Assembly: GCA_012719955.1 (NCBI GenBank)
Contig: JAAXZI010000180.1
Location: forward strand, 1 to 55,001
Source: Phycisphaerae bacterium
Lineage (GTDB): Bacteria; Planctomycetota; Phycisphaerae; UBA1845; PWPN01
DNA length: 55,001 bases
Direction: 5' to 3'
Under the pieces are notes generated by a model that was given only the letters and a program-made list of their open reading frames with translations, had not been told where the DNA came from and searched no databases. A program made the position numbers and the translations under genes. Of the stretch, positions 39,992 to 48,898 are shown piece after piece. Each line of letters opens with the position of its first letter. Position 1 is the first letter of the stretch.

Positions 39992-42900
39992 ATGAACAGC
40001 CACGCCTCCTCCCCCAGTGCCCGCGCGTCGCGCGCCCTCACTCCCGGTTCTCTGACTCCTCACCGCCGCTCACGAAATCCTGGCCTTCTGTGCGGCTCGA
40101 TCATGGCCGCCATACTGCTGGCCGGAATGCTGGGGCTGTCCTGCCTCGGACCGGGCGGCAATTCCGACGACGCCTCCATCGACAATCCGATCGGGACGCC
40201 GATTGATGATCCCAGCGACGACCAGGTGCTTGACAGCACCGCGCCCCAACCGCCGGGCGCGCCCATCGCGAATGGCGGTGGCAACCAGGTGGTTGATGAA
40301 GGCGCAACCGTCGTTCTGGACGGCAGCCAGAGCCGCAGCCCGGATGAAAAGGCGCTGGCGTTCTCATGGCAGCAGGTCGAGGGCATACCGGTGACGCTGA
40401 CGGATGCCCAGACGGCCCGGGCGACGTTTACCGCCCCGGACGTCGATGCGGACCAGACGCTGACATTTCTGCTGACCGTCAGCGACGGAATCAACAGTTC
40501 TGAAGACAAGGTGAAGGTCGAAGTCAAGAATAGAGTGTCATCGGACGCGGAGCCGCCGGCGCTGGCCGTCATCGCGTCCACCACGGAGGGCGAAGCGCCT
40601 TTGTCGGTTGAGTTTCAGGTGGCTACACTGGACGGGCGTTCGCTTCCCGCGGGAACATACGTCTGGGACTTCGATGACGGTAGCGGAGAAGAGGGTGAAA
40701 CAGTGACCCACGTGTTCACCACAGGCCGAGCACTGCCGTACCTGGTCTCGGTATGCCTGGTTACGGGTACGGGGGGCTGTTCCGAGGACAGCCCCAAGGC
40801 ACAACTGCCCATCTCCGTGAAACAGAAAGGCTCCGGCGACGGAACGCCCTCACCGGCCAACCAGCCGCCGATTGCCGCCGCCGGCGCCGACGTGCTGGTC
40901 AATGAAGGCGAGCTGGTCACGCTGGACGGATCGGCCAGCACCGATCCCGACGGCGAAACCATCACCTTCGAATGGCAGCAGATCGGCGGTCCAGCCGTGA
41001 CCCTCAGTGATCCGGCGGCCGTCAAGCCGACCTTCACCGCGCCGCAGGTCGCACTGGACACCATTCTCTCGTTCAAGTTGATCATCCGCGACGCACAGGC
41101 CGCCGCTGAAGACCTGGTGGACGTTTACGTAAAAGACATTCCCTCGTCGCCGCCGGAGGATCAGCCGCCGGTGATCGCTCAGGGCGAATCCGCCTCCTTG
41201 AGTCTTCAGGCCGGTCAGGCCGGCACCATCGGGCTCAGCGCGACCGACCCTGACGCCGCACCAGGCAGCCTGGTCTGGTCGATTCTGCCCGTCCCCGCGG
41301 CCGCCCACGGCACCGCGAAAATCATCTCGGGTTCGCCGAGCAACTCGGGCGGCACCGTGATCGTGGAATATCAACCGTTCCCGGGCCACAGCGGCAGCGA
41401 TCTGTTCGGCGTGCGCGTCGATGACGGTCGGGGTGGGACCGACAGCATCGCCATCAGCGTGACCATCATGCCACCGCCTAACCAGCCGCCCGTCATCACC
41501 CAGGGGTCGCAGATCAGCCTGACCGTCCAGCAAGGCGGCACTGGCACGCTGCAACTTTCGGCCACCGACGCCGATGCCGCGGCCGGCAGCCTGGTGTGGA
41601 CGACCGGTCCGGCCGGGCACGGTACCGTTGCGGTCACCGCCGGTTCTCCGAGCAGTTCGGGCGGCAGCGTGACCGTCAGCTATCAACCGGCCGCCGGTTA
41701 CAGCGGTCCGGACGCGTTCACGGTTCAGGTCAGTGACGGCAAGGGCGGATCAGCCAGCACTGTGGTCAACGTGACCGTCAACGGCGAGACGCCACCGCCG
41801 CCCGGCCCAGCCTGGTATGTGGCCATCAATGACCCTGCCGCATCCGATACGGCCGCCGATGCCGGCACCCAGGCCAAGCCTTTCAAGACTCTTCAGAAAG
41901 CGGCCGCGGTCGTCCGGCCGGGCGACACGGTCTACGTCAAGGCCGGCCGGTACACCAGCACCAACGGGCTGTCGTACTCCGGCACGCTCCTGATCTCAAC
42001 CTCCGGAACGGCGGACAAGCCCATCACCTTCGCCCGCTACGGCAACGATGAAGTCATCATCGACGCCACCAGCACACAGACTTACGGCATCGCTGTCGGC
42101 GACGTGCGTAACAACAAGCCCGTGGCCTACATCAACATCCGCGGCTTCAAGGTGACCGGCGCCATCCGCGACGGGATTTACGTCTTCAAAGGCAGCTACG
42201 TCAACATCCAGGACTGCGAGTGCTACAGCAACAACCGGGCCTGGGAGGGCGGACAAGTCGCCTATTACAGCGGCATTTGCGCGTCCGGGGGAGACCACAT
42301 CACCGTGGAGGACTGCCGGGTCTACAACAATGGCGGCGGCATCGCCTTCGTTGAGACGGACTACAATTCCACGGATCCCACCGGCAGCAAGTACTGCACC
42401 ATCCGCCGGAACTTCATCTACTGCAACGCGTTCTCGGGCAACTACGGTAATTCGACAGGCTTCGGCATGCGCTTCGGCGAGCGTTCGCTCATCGAGAGCA
42501 ACGTGATCTACGACAACCCGGACGCGGCCATCAACGGCCTGGGCAACGTGTATAACCGGTTCCTGCGCAACGCCCTGTTCAACAGTTGGCAGCAGCCGGG
42601 CAACCGCGAGGGCATCAAGTTCTGCGTCCGCGGCGGCGGCGGGAACCTGGTCGCGTTCAACATCAGCGCGTTCAACGCCAACACCGGCTTCGATTCCACC
42701 TCCGGCGTGGGCGACGTGGTAATCAACAACACGTTCTATCACAACGACAGGTGGGGTATTCTGCTGGAAGGCCGATATACGTTGCTGATGAACAACATCT
42801 CGTTCGCCAACAATCCGAATAACGCCCTTGGACGGCGCGACATCGAGGTGAACAGCAACGGAATGCACCCGAGCAGCGACTACAACCTGATCGGCGATGC

Positions 42901-43396
42901 CATAAACCTGCCGCTGGTCAGCAAACAGCAAATGCCCCAGCCGCACACCATCAACCAGAACCCGAAACTGGTCGCCCCCGATCTTCACTTCTCCCGCAGC
43001 AATCCGCAGCAGGTGATCCATCCGGAACAGTTGTTTGCGGACGCGAACCACGACGGAAAGGTGACCATCGAAGAGGCCATGGCCGACATCGCGGCACGGT
43101 TCCGGCTGGGACAGGACCGCCCGGCGCGAGGCGCCGGCGCCCGGTTGAGCGACATCCAGAGCACCATCACGTCGGCGATCCCCGATTTCATCAATCAGGC
43201 CAACCAGCGGATCTCCGCGCTGTCCGGCGACAGCGTGCTGCAGTCGAAGCAGTCTTGCAGCATGTGGCGGCGCACGATCTCGTACATGCAGTCGGCCGAT
43301 CACGGCGGGCTTACCAACCTGTCCGGCCTGCGTGATTTCGCCGGCAACCCGGTTTCGCTCAGCGCCCCGGCCAACATGGGCGCCAGCCAGCAGTAA
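39992..43396 (+). CDS. Right-handed beta-helix lipoprotein, copy 2, with PKD and cadherin-like repeats
   Basis: This 1134-residue lipoprotein has its lipobox at Cys51 (LGLSC). Residues about 85-180 and 285-385 are two copies of a PKD/REJ-like domain (NEGELVTLDGSASTDPDGE type). Between them, at about 190-280, lies a classical PKD domain (YVWDFDDGSGEEGE). Residues about 390-600 are two cadherin-like tandem domains (QPPVI.QG...LSATD.DA..GSLVW). From about residue 605 to the end it is nearly the same as copy 1: the DUF1565 opening, the beta-helix and a DANHDGKVTIEE EF-hand. The two genes share their 5' ends and the spacing to a similar ribosome binding site (AAGGAAGCCAACTG). Tandem duplication plus module gain is the simplest reading. 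It ends at a bidirectional terminator. Confidence 0.9.
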   Translation: MNSHASSPSARASRALTPGSLTPHRRSRNPGLLCGSIMAAILLAGMLGLSCLGPGGNSDDASIDNPIGTPIDDPSDDQVLDSTAPQPPGAPIANGGGNQVVDEGATVVLDGSQSRSPDEKALAFSWQQVEGIPVTLTDAQTARATFTAPDVDADQTLTFLLTVSDGINSSEDKVKVEVKNRVSSDAEPPALAVIASTTEGEAPLSVEFQVATLDGRSLPAGTYVWDFDDGSGEEGETVTHVFTTGRALPYLVSVCLVTGTGGCSEDSPKAQLPISVKQKGSGDGTPSPANQPPIAAAGADVLVNEGELVTLDGSASTDPDGETITFEWQQIGGPAVTLSDPAAVKPTFTAPQVALDTILSFKLIIRDAQAAAEDLVDVYVKDIPSSPPEDQPPVIAQGESASLSLQAGQAGTIGLSATDPDAAPGSLVWSILPVPAAAHGTAKIISGSPSNSGGTVIVEYQPFPGHSGSDLFGVRVDDGRGGTDSIAISVTIMPPPNQPPVITQGSQISLTVQQGGTGTLQLSATDADAAAGSLVWTTGPAGHGTVAVTAGSPSSSGGSVTVSYQPAAGYSGPDAFTVQVSDGKGGSASTVVNVTVNGETPPPPGPAWYVAINDPAASDTAADAGTQAKPFKTLQKAAAVVRPGDTVYVKAGRYTSTNGLSYSGTLLISTSGTADKPITFARYGNDEVIIDATSTQTYGIAVGDVRNNKPVAYINIRGFKVTGAIRDGIYVFKGSYVNIQDCECYSNNRAWEGGQVAYYSGICASGGDHITVEDCRVYNNGGGIAFVETDYNSTDPTGSKYCTIRRNFIYCNAFSGNYGNSTGFGMRFGERSLIESNVIYDNPDAAINGLGNVYNRFLRNALFNSWQQPGNREGIKFCVRGGGGNLVAFNISAFNANTGFDSTSGVGDVVINNTFYHNDRWGILLEGRYTLLMNNISFANNPNNALGRRDIEVNSNGMHPSSDYNLIGDAINLPLVSKQQMPQPHTINQNPKLVAPDLHFSRSNPQQVIHPEQLFADANHDGKVTIEEAMADIAARFRLGQDRPARGAGARLSDIQSTITSAIPDFINQANQRISALSGDSVLQSKQSCSMWRRTISYMQSADHGGLTNLSGLRDFAGNPVSLSAPANMGASQQ

Positions 43397-43477
43397 AGCT
43401 CGCCCTCCTGGCCGCATGACCGGCCCGGTCGAACGCTGCACCGTCGGACGTGCCGGGACAGGACCGGCCGGCAACAG

Positions 43478-43531
43478 AAAAGCTCAGGTGATCGGCTCTC
43501 TTCCAAGATCGATCACCTGAGCCTGCTTTTT
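43478..43531. terminator. Bidirectional rho-independent terminator
   Basis: GCTCAGGTGATCG (43482-43494) pairs perfectly with CGATCACCTGAGC (43510-43522). TTTTT follows on the plus strand, and TTTTCTG on the minus strand after the same stem. It separates the beta-helix gene from the convergent polysaccharide operon. Confidence 0.88.
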
Positions 43532-43584
43532 GGGGTCGGAGCGGTCCCCGGCCGGGCGTTCGCCGAAACGATATTCTGGCCGGG

Positions 43585-44694
43585 CTATTGACCATCCCAG
43601 GTCATGAAACGTCCCGTGGGCCAGATCTCCCCGACACGGAGGGGCAACGTCCTGAGTGAGCGGCGATGGATGAAGATGTCATACCCCTCCAGCAAATCGG
43701 CCCCCCAGCGCTGCTTGTGCCAGGTGGCACCGTCGAGAAAGTCGTACACCCCCAGTCCCTCCGCGATCGTCGCCTCGATGGTGGCGGCCCTGGCCACGTT
43801 GCCGACGCCGCAGGTGACTTCCGTCAGGTCGGGGTCGTAGCCTTCCTGGATGGCGCTGTAGACGCCGTGGTAGGCGTAACCGAACTGCACGGCCCGGATC
43901 CGCCCATCCACCTCCAGCCCGGCCAGGCGCAACCAGCCGCAACGCAGGAACCGGCCTGCGACCTCTTCAAAAAAGGTCCGCAGACAGGGATTACGGCGGA
44001 AGGCGCCCGCATCTCCGGCAGCTTCCCAATGCTTCTGATGCAGCCGCACCAGCTCGCCCACGAAGGAAGCCACCTGCCCGGGATCCTCGCACACCCGCAG
44101 TTTGCAGCCTCCCAGACTCTCGCACTGCCGCCGGCCCCGTCGCAGGTTGTAACGCGTTTTGCCGGAGAGCTTCTCAAGATAGGCCTCGTAGTTATCCGGC
44201 AGGTGGACCCTGGAAAAAGGACGCGTTCGGCAGCGCAGATGGAAGCCCCCGCCGGCGCTCAGTTGGCCCAGGCGATTCAGCGCCCCCGTCCACCCCGCGG
44301 TCCGGGCCAGCCAGAGACAGTCCCAGCCGGGCGAGGCCGCCAGATGCCGGCCAAGGGCTTCCAGAACTTCAGATTCGAGATCGGATCGGATGATCAGATC
44401 TGGATAATCCGCCGCCGCCGCGTCATCCCCCAGCACCCGCAGGCAACGCAAAGAGAACGTCCGCGCCACCTTGAGCCGCCTGCGGTAGAAAGGCGCGATG
44501 CCGAGGCATGCCCCGTCATCATCGCGCACCACGAGCACGTACAAATCGCAGGTCGGACGCACTACGTCCAGCCAGGTAGAAATGAATTCCCAGGTCAGGA
44601 ACACATTGTCGGCGCGGCTTCCGGCCAACAGCGGGTTCCATTCGCTGGCCAGGGCCTCCAGGCCGGTGCGGTCCTGAATGACTTCAACGCGCAT
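43585..44694 (-). CDS. GNAT/FemAB-like acyltransferase of polysaccharide operon
   Basis: This 369-residue protein resembles the BioF2-like/FemAB-related acetyltransferases of capsule and exosortase clusters (Acetyltransf_6). The N-terminal half has NVFLTWEFISTWLDVV and LGIAPFYRRRLKV. The centre has the typical YEAYLEKLSGKTRYNLRRGRRQCE. The C-terminal half has AVQFGYAYHGVYSAIQEGYDPDL and YDFLDGATWHKQRWG. It probably adds an acyl group to a sugar or amino sugar. It is the last gene of the eight-gene minus-strand operon, starting 1 nt after the deacetylase stop. Confidence 0.85.
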   Translation of the reverse strand: MRVEVIQDRTGLEALASEWNPLLAGSRADNVFLTWEFISTWLDVVRPTCDLYVLVVRDDDGACLGIAPFYRRRLKVARTFSLRCLRVLGDDAAAADYPDLIIRSDLESEVLEALGRHLAASPGWDCLWLARTAGWTGALNRLGQLSAGGGFHLRCRTRPFSRVHLPDNYEAYLEKLSGKTRYNLRRGRRQCESLGGCKLRVCEDPGQVASFVGELVRLHQKHWEAAGDAGAFRRNPCLRTFFEEVAGRFLRCGWLRLAGLEVDGRIRAVQFGYAYHGVYSAIQEGYDPDLTEVTCGVGNVARAATIEATIAEGLGVYDFLDGATWHKQRWGADLLEGYDIFIHRRSLRTLPLRVGEIWPTGRFMTWDGQ

Positions 44695-44695
44695 A

Positions 44696-45820
44696 TCAGA
44701 TCACCACTTCCACCGCCGCCGAATCTCCGGTCGGGGCCTCGGCATGGTTCTCGGCCACCTGCGAGAGAGTGCAGAACTCGACGGTGGCCCGCTCTTCCAG
44801 CCAGGACGCGCACCGACTGATTCGATCCACGACCTCCCGGGCCTGGGCCTCGGTCTTAATCCAGGGAGCCCCGCCGGCCATGGTTTCAGAAGAGTGCAGG
44901 ATGAAATTGAATACCCTCCGGCCGGTGGTAAAGGCGGCCATGAGCATGGTCCGCAGGTCGTTCCAGGGCACTTCCGGCGGAGACGCGTGGATCAGCCGGG
45001 AGATCCTCAAAGCGGACAGGGCCCATTGAACGGCCCTGGGGCCGCGCCGGTGTACAGTCTCCATGAAGGGCGATGTCGCTCTGCTGAACGCGACCGTCAG
45101 CGGCACCTCCAGCAAGCGGGCCTTACCCGGCCGGAGGTCGTCCGCGTAGTCGGGATGATAGGGATCGAGCGGCGCCTCGCGGTAATCGCGCCCCCCCTTG
45201 CCTCCAGAAGCCTTCGGCAACCCGTATTTGCCGCCCCGGTCCAGGAGCGGCGTGATCGACGAGTCCACCGTGTAACCCATGGATTCGAGGATGGGAATAT
45301 GCTCACAGGCGAAACCAAACCGGCCGGCCCGATATGAACGCGGAAGCGGGAAGTTCTCGGCGATGCGCTCGGTGATGTTACGGAGTTTCGCTTCGAAATG
45401 CTTGGGGTGCAGGTCATGGGCGAACACGGCGTAAGCCTGGTCTTCGCCGCCCGGCAGGAACGGGGGCACCTCCCAGGCATGCAAGTGCGTTCCGATCTCA
45501 CACGGGCCGATGTTCTCCAAGTTGCGAAGGGCTTTCACGCACGCCGGATCAGAGGCCACCGACCAGGTGATGAGATAGGTCGGTCGCACACCCAGGGCGA
45601 CCATCGCGCTGTGAAACTGGTGCAGCTCAAGGACGTTACGCAGACTTCGAGAGTGAAAATTGGACCAAACGTTATCCGGCTCCGTATCCACCGTGATAAC
45701 GAACCGTACACGCGCTTCTTCGGCCAAGGCATTCCTCCCCGGGCGTTGTTCAGGCATCTGCCCCGAAGGAGGCAGAGCGCCCCGATCATTCGTTATCCCG
45801 CTTTGAATGTCCGACACCAC
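44696..45820 (-). CDS. Polysaccharide deacetylase-like protein
   Basis: This 374-residue protein has the NodB-type first motif FVITVDTEPD (metal-binding Asp), a GTHLHAWEVPPF motif (His ligands) and RSYRAGRFGFACEH; FNFILHSSETM near the end fits the last motif. It would deacetylate an N-acetylated sugar, either lipid-linked or in the polymer. The start is a GTG inside the end of the first amidotransferase gene (28-nt overlap), directly after GGAG; an ATG at 45757 is possible. Carbohydrate esterase 4-like, though the length is greater than a bare NodB domain. Confidence 0.85.
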   Translation of the reverse strand: MVSDIQSGITNDRGALPPSGQMPEQRPGRNALAEEARVRFVITVDTEPDNVWSNFHSRSLRNVLELHQFHSAMVALGVRPTYLITWSVASDPACVKALRNLENIGPCEIGTHLHAWEVPPFLPGGEDQAYAVFAHDLHPKHFEAKLRNITERIAENFPLPRSYRAGRFGFACEHIPILESMGYTVDSSITPLLDRGGKYGLPKASGGKGGRDYREAPLDPYHPDYADDLRPGKARLLEVPLTVAFSRATSPFMETVHRRGPRAVQWALSALRISRLIHASPPEVPWNDLRTMLMAAFTTGRRVFNFILHSSETMAGGAPWIKTEAQAREVVDRISRCASWLEERATVEFCTLSQVAENHAEAPTGDSAAVEVVI

Positions 45821-47649
45821 AACTCCAACATCAACAGCGTCCAGACGCGCTCGCTGAGATCGCGCCCGCCGCGTTCATGATCTTTCAATACCCGTTCGAC
45901 CGCCGCGGGCTCCAGCCAGGCGGCAAGCCGAACGTCGCGCCCGGTCAGCATCTCGCGGACGAAGCCGTTGAGCGTTCCCCGAAACCAGTTGCGGATGGGA
46001 ATGCCGAAGCCCTGCTTCGGCCGGTGCAGCAGATCTTCCGGCAGATAGTCAGCCAGCATCTTCTTGAGCAGGTACTTGCCCGTGCCGTGGCGAAGCTTGT
46101 ACCGCCCGGGGGCGCGGTTCGCAAACTCGACCACGGTATGGTCCAGGAAGGGTACGCGCAGCTCCAGAGAGTTCTTCATGGACATGCGATCCACCTTCAC
46201 GAGGATGTCGTCGGGCAGATACGTCTTCTGGTCCGCGTGCTGAAGGCGGGAAAGCAGCTCACCCTTCCCGCCGTCAAAGAACCGCTCAAAGAGCCAGGGC
46301 GTTTCGCGGACGCAGGCCCGGACTTCCGGGCGAAACAATTCCCGGCGATCCCGGGCGTGGAATTTGTGGTTCTGGGCAAACCAGCGAGGTGCGCCCTCCA
46401 CCGCCACACGCCCCATGAAGCCGCTCCCCGGCAGATGGCGGGGCATCACGCCAGCCACCAGGCCACACAATTGCCGTGCGCCCAGCCGGGTGAAGCGGTC
46501 CATCCGCTGGTAACGCAGGGCCTGGGCATAGCGGGTGTAGCCGGCAAAGACTTCGTCGCCGCCATCGCCCGACAGGCACACGGTTACGAACCGCCGGGCC
46601 TCACGACAGACATGATACGTGGGCAGCGCGGACGGGTCCGCAAACGGCTCGTCGAGCGCGTAGGCCAGTTCCGGCAAGATGGCGATGTCATGGTCCCGGA
46701 CGATGATCTCCTGGTGCTCGGTTTTGTATCGCTCCGCGACCCGCCGGGCATACTCGATCTCGCTGTAGTCCGCCTCTTCAAACCCGACGGAGAAGGTCTT
46801 GATCGGTCGGCCGGCCTCCTGACTGGCCAGGGCCACCACGCCGCTGGAATCCACCCCGCCGCTCAGGAACACGCCCAGCGGAACATCCGAACGCAGGCGA
46901 ATGCGAATGGAATCGCGCAGGCGTTGTTCCAGTTCATCCATCCATTCCTGCTCGTCCAGATCCTCGTAACTCTGGAAGGCCACGTCCCAGTAACGGTTCA
47001 GCCGAGCCTGGCCATCCTCCCAGGTGAGCGTGCAGCCCGGCGGCAGCTTGGACACCCCCTGGATGATGCAACCCTCGTCAGGGACGTAGCCATAGGCGAG
47101 ATAGTCGTCCAGCGCTTCCAGCGAGACCTCCGGCTCGATATCGGGGGCTTTGAGCAGCGCTTTCAATTCGCTCGCAAACGCCAGCCGACCGTTGCCCACA
47201 TGGTAATAGAGCGGCTTTTCGCCGAGCCGGTCACGAGCCAGAAAGAGCCTCCGGGCCTGCGTGTCCCAGATCGCGAAAGCGAACATGCCATTGAGCTGTT
47301 CGACGCAGCGCGGCCCCATCTCCTCGTAGAGATGCAGAATCACTTCCGTGTCACAGTTCGTAGCGAAGCGATGCCCCCTGCTGACCAGCCCGGGCGTGAG
47401 CTCGCGATAGTTGTAGATTTCGCCGTTAAAGACGATGACCAGCGAGCGATCTTCGTTGTACATGGGCTGGGCGCCGCCTTCGACGTCGATGATGCTGAGT
47501 CGGCGGTGTCCCAGGCCGGTGTGCGTGTCCACGTAGAAACCCTGGCCGTCGGGCCCGCGATGCGACATGGCGGCGGTCATGATCTCGATCACCTTTCGAT
47601 CGAGAGCGCCGTCCGGAGACTCAAAGCTTAAACCACAGATACCACACAT
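45793..47649 (-). CDS. asnB: Asparagine synthase (glutamine-hydrolysing)-like amidotransferase, copy 1
   Basis: This 618-residue protein starts MCGICGLSF, so Cys2 is the N-terminal nucleophile of the class II glutaminase domain. HRGPDGQGFY, GHRRLSIIDV and FNGEIYNYREL follow. The synthetase domain has the PP-loop LSGGVDSSGVVALA and, downstream, CLSGDGGDEVFAGYTRY, with KVDRMSMKNSLELRVPFLDHTVVEF near the end. In exosortase or capsule gene clusters such proteins (exosortase-associated amidotransferases) probably amidate sugar carboxylates rather than make asparagine. It lies 6 nt after the glycosyltransferase gene. Confidence 0.92.
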   Translation of the reverse strand: MCGICGLSFESPDGALDRKVIEIMTAAMSHRGPDGQGFYVDTHTGLGHRRLSIIDVEGGAQPMYNEDRSLVIVFNGEIYNYRELTPGLVSRGHRFATNCDTEVILHLYEEMGPRCVEQLNGMFAFAIWDTQARRLFLARDRLGEKPLYYHVGNGRLAFASELKALLKAPDIEPEVSLEALDDYLAYGYVPDEGCIIQGVSKLPPGCTLTWEDGQARLNRYWDVAFQSYEDLDEQEWMDELEQRLRDSIRIRLRSDVPLGVFLSGGVDSSGVVALASQEAGRPIKTFSVGFEEADYSEIEYARRVAERYKTEHQEIIVRDHDIAILPELAYALDEPFADPSALPTYHVCREARRFVTVCLSGDGGDEVFAGYTRYAQALRYQRMDRFTRLGARQLCGLVAGVMPRHLPGSGFMGRVAVEGAPRWFAQNHKFHARDRRELFRPEVRACVRETPWLFERFFDGGKGELLSRLQHADQKTYLPDDILVKVDRMSMKNSLELRVPFLDHTVVEFANRAPGRYKLRHGTGKYLLKKMLADYLPEDLLHRPKQGFGIPIRNWFRGTLNGFVREMLTGRDVRLAAWLEPAAVERVLKDHERGGRDLSERVWTLLMLELWCRTFKAG

Positions 47650-47655
47650 GGGTCT

Positions 47656-48894
47656 TCAGGCCTCCTCGACACGGCCAGAAGCGCCGTGACATGCCCCAAC
47701 CTTCTGATCTGCCATCGAGGCCGCAACGGCCCGATTGGTCGCTCGGCCGGGATCGCCCGCTCCGGCCACTTCGGCGATCAGCGATTCGTAAGCGTTCACC
47801 GCCGCGGCGATGCCGTGATGCTCCACGAAGAAGCGGCGGGCACGGGCGGAACATTCCCGCCAGAGGGCCGGATCGCGCGTTAGATGTGTAATGGCCTCCG
47901 CCAGGGCCTCGGCCGAGTCGCCGACGCGGCCCAGGCCATATCTGGTAATCACGCCGTCCGGGTCCACCGTGGAGACGGTTGGAACCCCCCGGGCCCAGGC
48001 TTCCAGGAAGGTGTTGGGATAACCCTCCCACGCCGAGGTAAGCAGCAGGACCGAGCTTCGCGCGTAGAACTCGGCCATTTTCCCATGCGGCACGCGCCCG
48101 TGCAGGGTCACGTTAGGCAGGCGGCTCGCCTGCCGGGCGATACTGTCGTCGGCCGCCTGGAGGGCGTTGGCCGCTCCCACTACGTCGAAGTAAATCTCCG
48201 GACAGCGCCGGGCCACCGCAAGCATCACCTCCGGGCGTTTTTCATAGGAAAATCGCCCCACCCACAGCGCCGAGGGGCGGCCGGCCACCACGGGGTCACG
48301 CGGCGACGGCGTGCCGGGGTCCTGGCCGCAGCTCCGGATCAGGACCGCCCGGATGCCGAAGCCTCGCTCGAAGGCCTCGATCTGATCCCGCGTCTGGGCC
48401 ACCACCCGGTCGGCCCGGTAAAGGCCATAGCGGTAGAGCACCCGCTCCCGGCGTCTGGGCAGGTATGGCAATGTCGGGTCGCAATCGCTGTTGGACGCGG
48501 CCGCAAATATGAACGGCCGGCGATGGCGCCGGCACCACAGGGCCACCTGGCCGGTCTCAGCCCCCGCGCCACGCTGGTAGACGACATCCGGCCGGGCGCG
48601 GCTCAGGGCCCTCCACAGACTCGTCCAACGCGGATGCACAAAACGCAGCAACGGTAACCCCTCGAAGGGACTGCACATACGCCAGGCGAGGATGCCTTCG
48701 TGTTCGATTCCATCCGGCTGGCCATGATCGTGAATGATGAAGCTGACCTTGTGGCCGCGACGGGATAATTCCCGCGCAATGAGCACCTGCTGGATCTGCG
48801 CCCCGCCCATAAAGGGCACGTCTTCGCGACCCGAGACGGGGGCGTAGGCGGTCGGGGCTACAAAACAGATACGGCAGGCTGGGACAGTCATCAT
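47656..48894 (-). CDS. GT4-family glycosyltransferase
   Basis: This 412-residue GT-B enzyme opens MMTVPACRICFVAPTAYAP and has the acceptor-side GGAQIQQVLIARELSRRGHKVSFI. The donor side has ALWVGRFSYEKRPEVMLAVA, LHGRVPHGKMAEFYARSSVLLLTSAWEGYPNTFLEAWARGVPTVST, which is the GT4 pattern with the EGYPNTFLEA nucleotide-sugar motif. It adds a sugar to the growing repeat unit at the inner face of the membrane. The start is taken 4 nt after the flippase stop (ATG ATG; either could serve). It is the only glycosyltransferase in the visible operon, so others must lie elsewhere. Confidence 0.88.
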   Translation of the reverse strand: MMTVPACRICFVAPTAYAPVSGREDVPFMGGAQIQQVLIARELSRRGHKVSFIIHDHGQPDGIEHEGILAWRMCSPFEGLPLLRFVHPRWTSLWRALSRARPDVVYQRGAGAETGQVALWCRRHRRPFIFAAASNSDCDPTLPYLPRRRERVLYRYGLYRADRVVAQTRDQIEAFERGFGIRAVLIRSCGQDPGTPSPRDPVVAGRPSALWVGRFSYEKRPEVMLAVARRCPEIYFDVVGAANALQAADDSIARQASRLPNVTLHGRVPHGKMAEFYARSSVLLLTSAWEGYPNTFLEAWARGVPTVSTVDPDGVITRYGLGRVGDSAEALAEAITHLTRDPALWRECSARARRFFVEHHGIAAAVNAYESLIAEVAGAGDPGRATNRAVAASMADQKVGACHGASGRVEEA

Positions 48895-48898
48895 GGAA

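Noticed and set aside
37802..43396. Beta-helix lipoproteins as exosortase substrates with PEP-CTERM-like tails
   Set aside because: Both end in NMGASQQ with no Pro-Glu-Pro-like motif, membrane helix or basic tail, and both have lipoboxes instead.
45877..47631. A 584-codon plus-strand frame over the first amidotransferase gene, and similar long antisense frames over the HD-GYP (30528-31982) and glycosidase (7969-9687) genes
   Set aside because: Each is an antisense shadow of a gene with unmistakable motifs, lacks its own ribosome binding site and gives no recognisable product.
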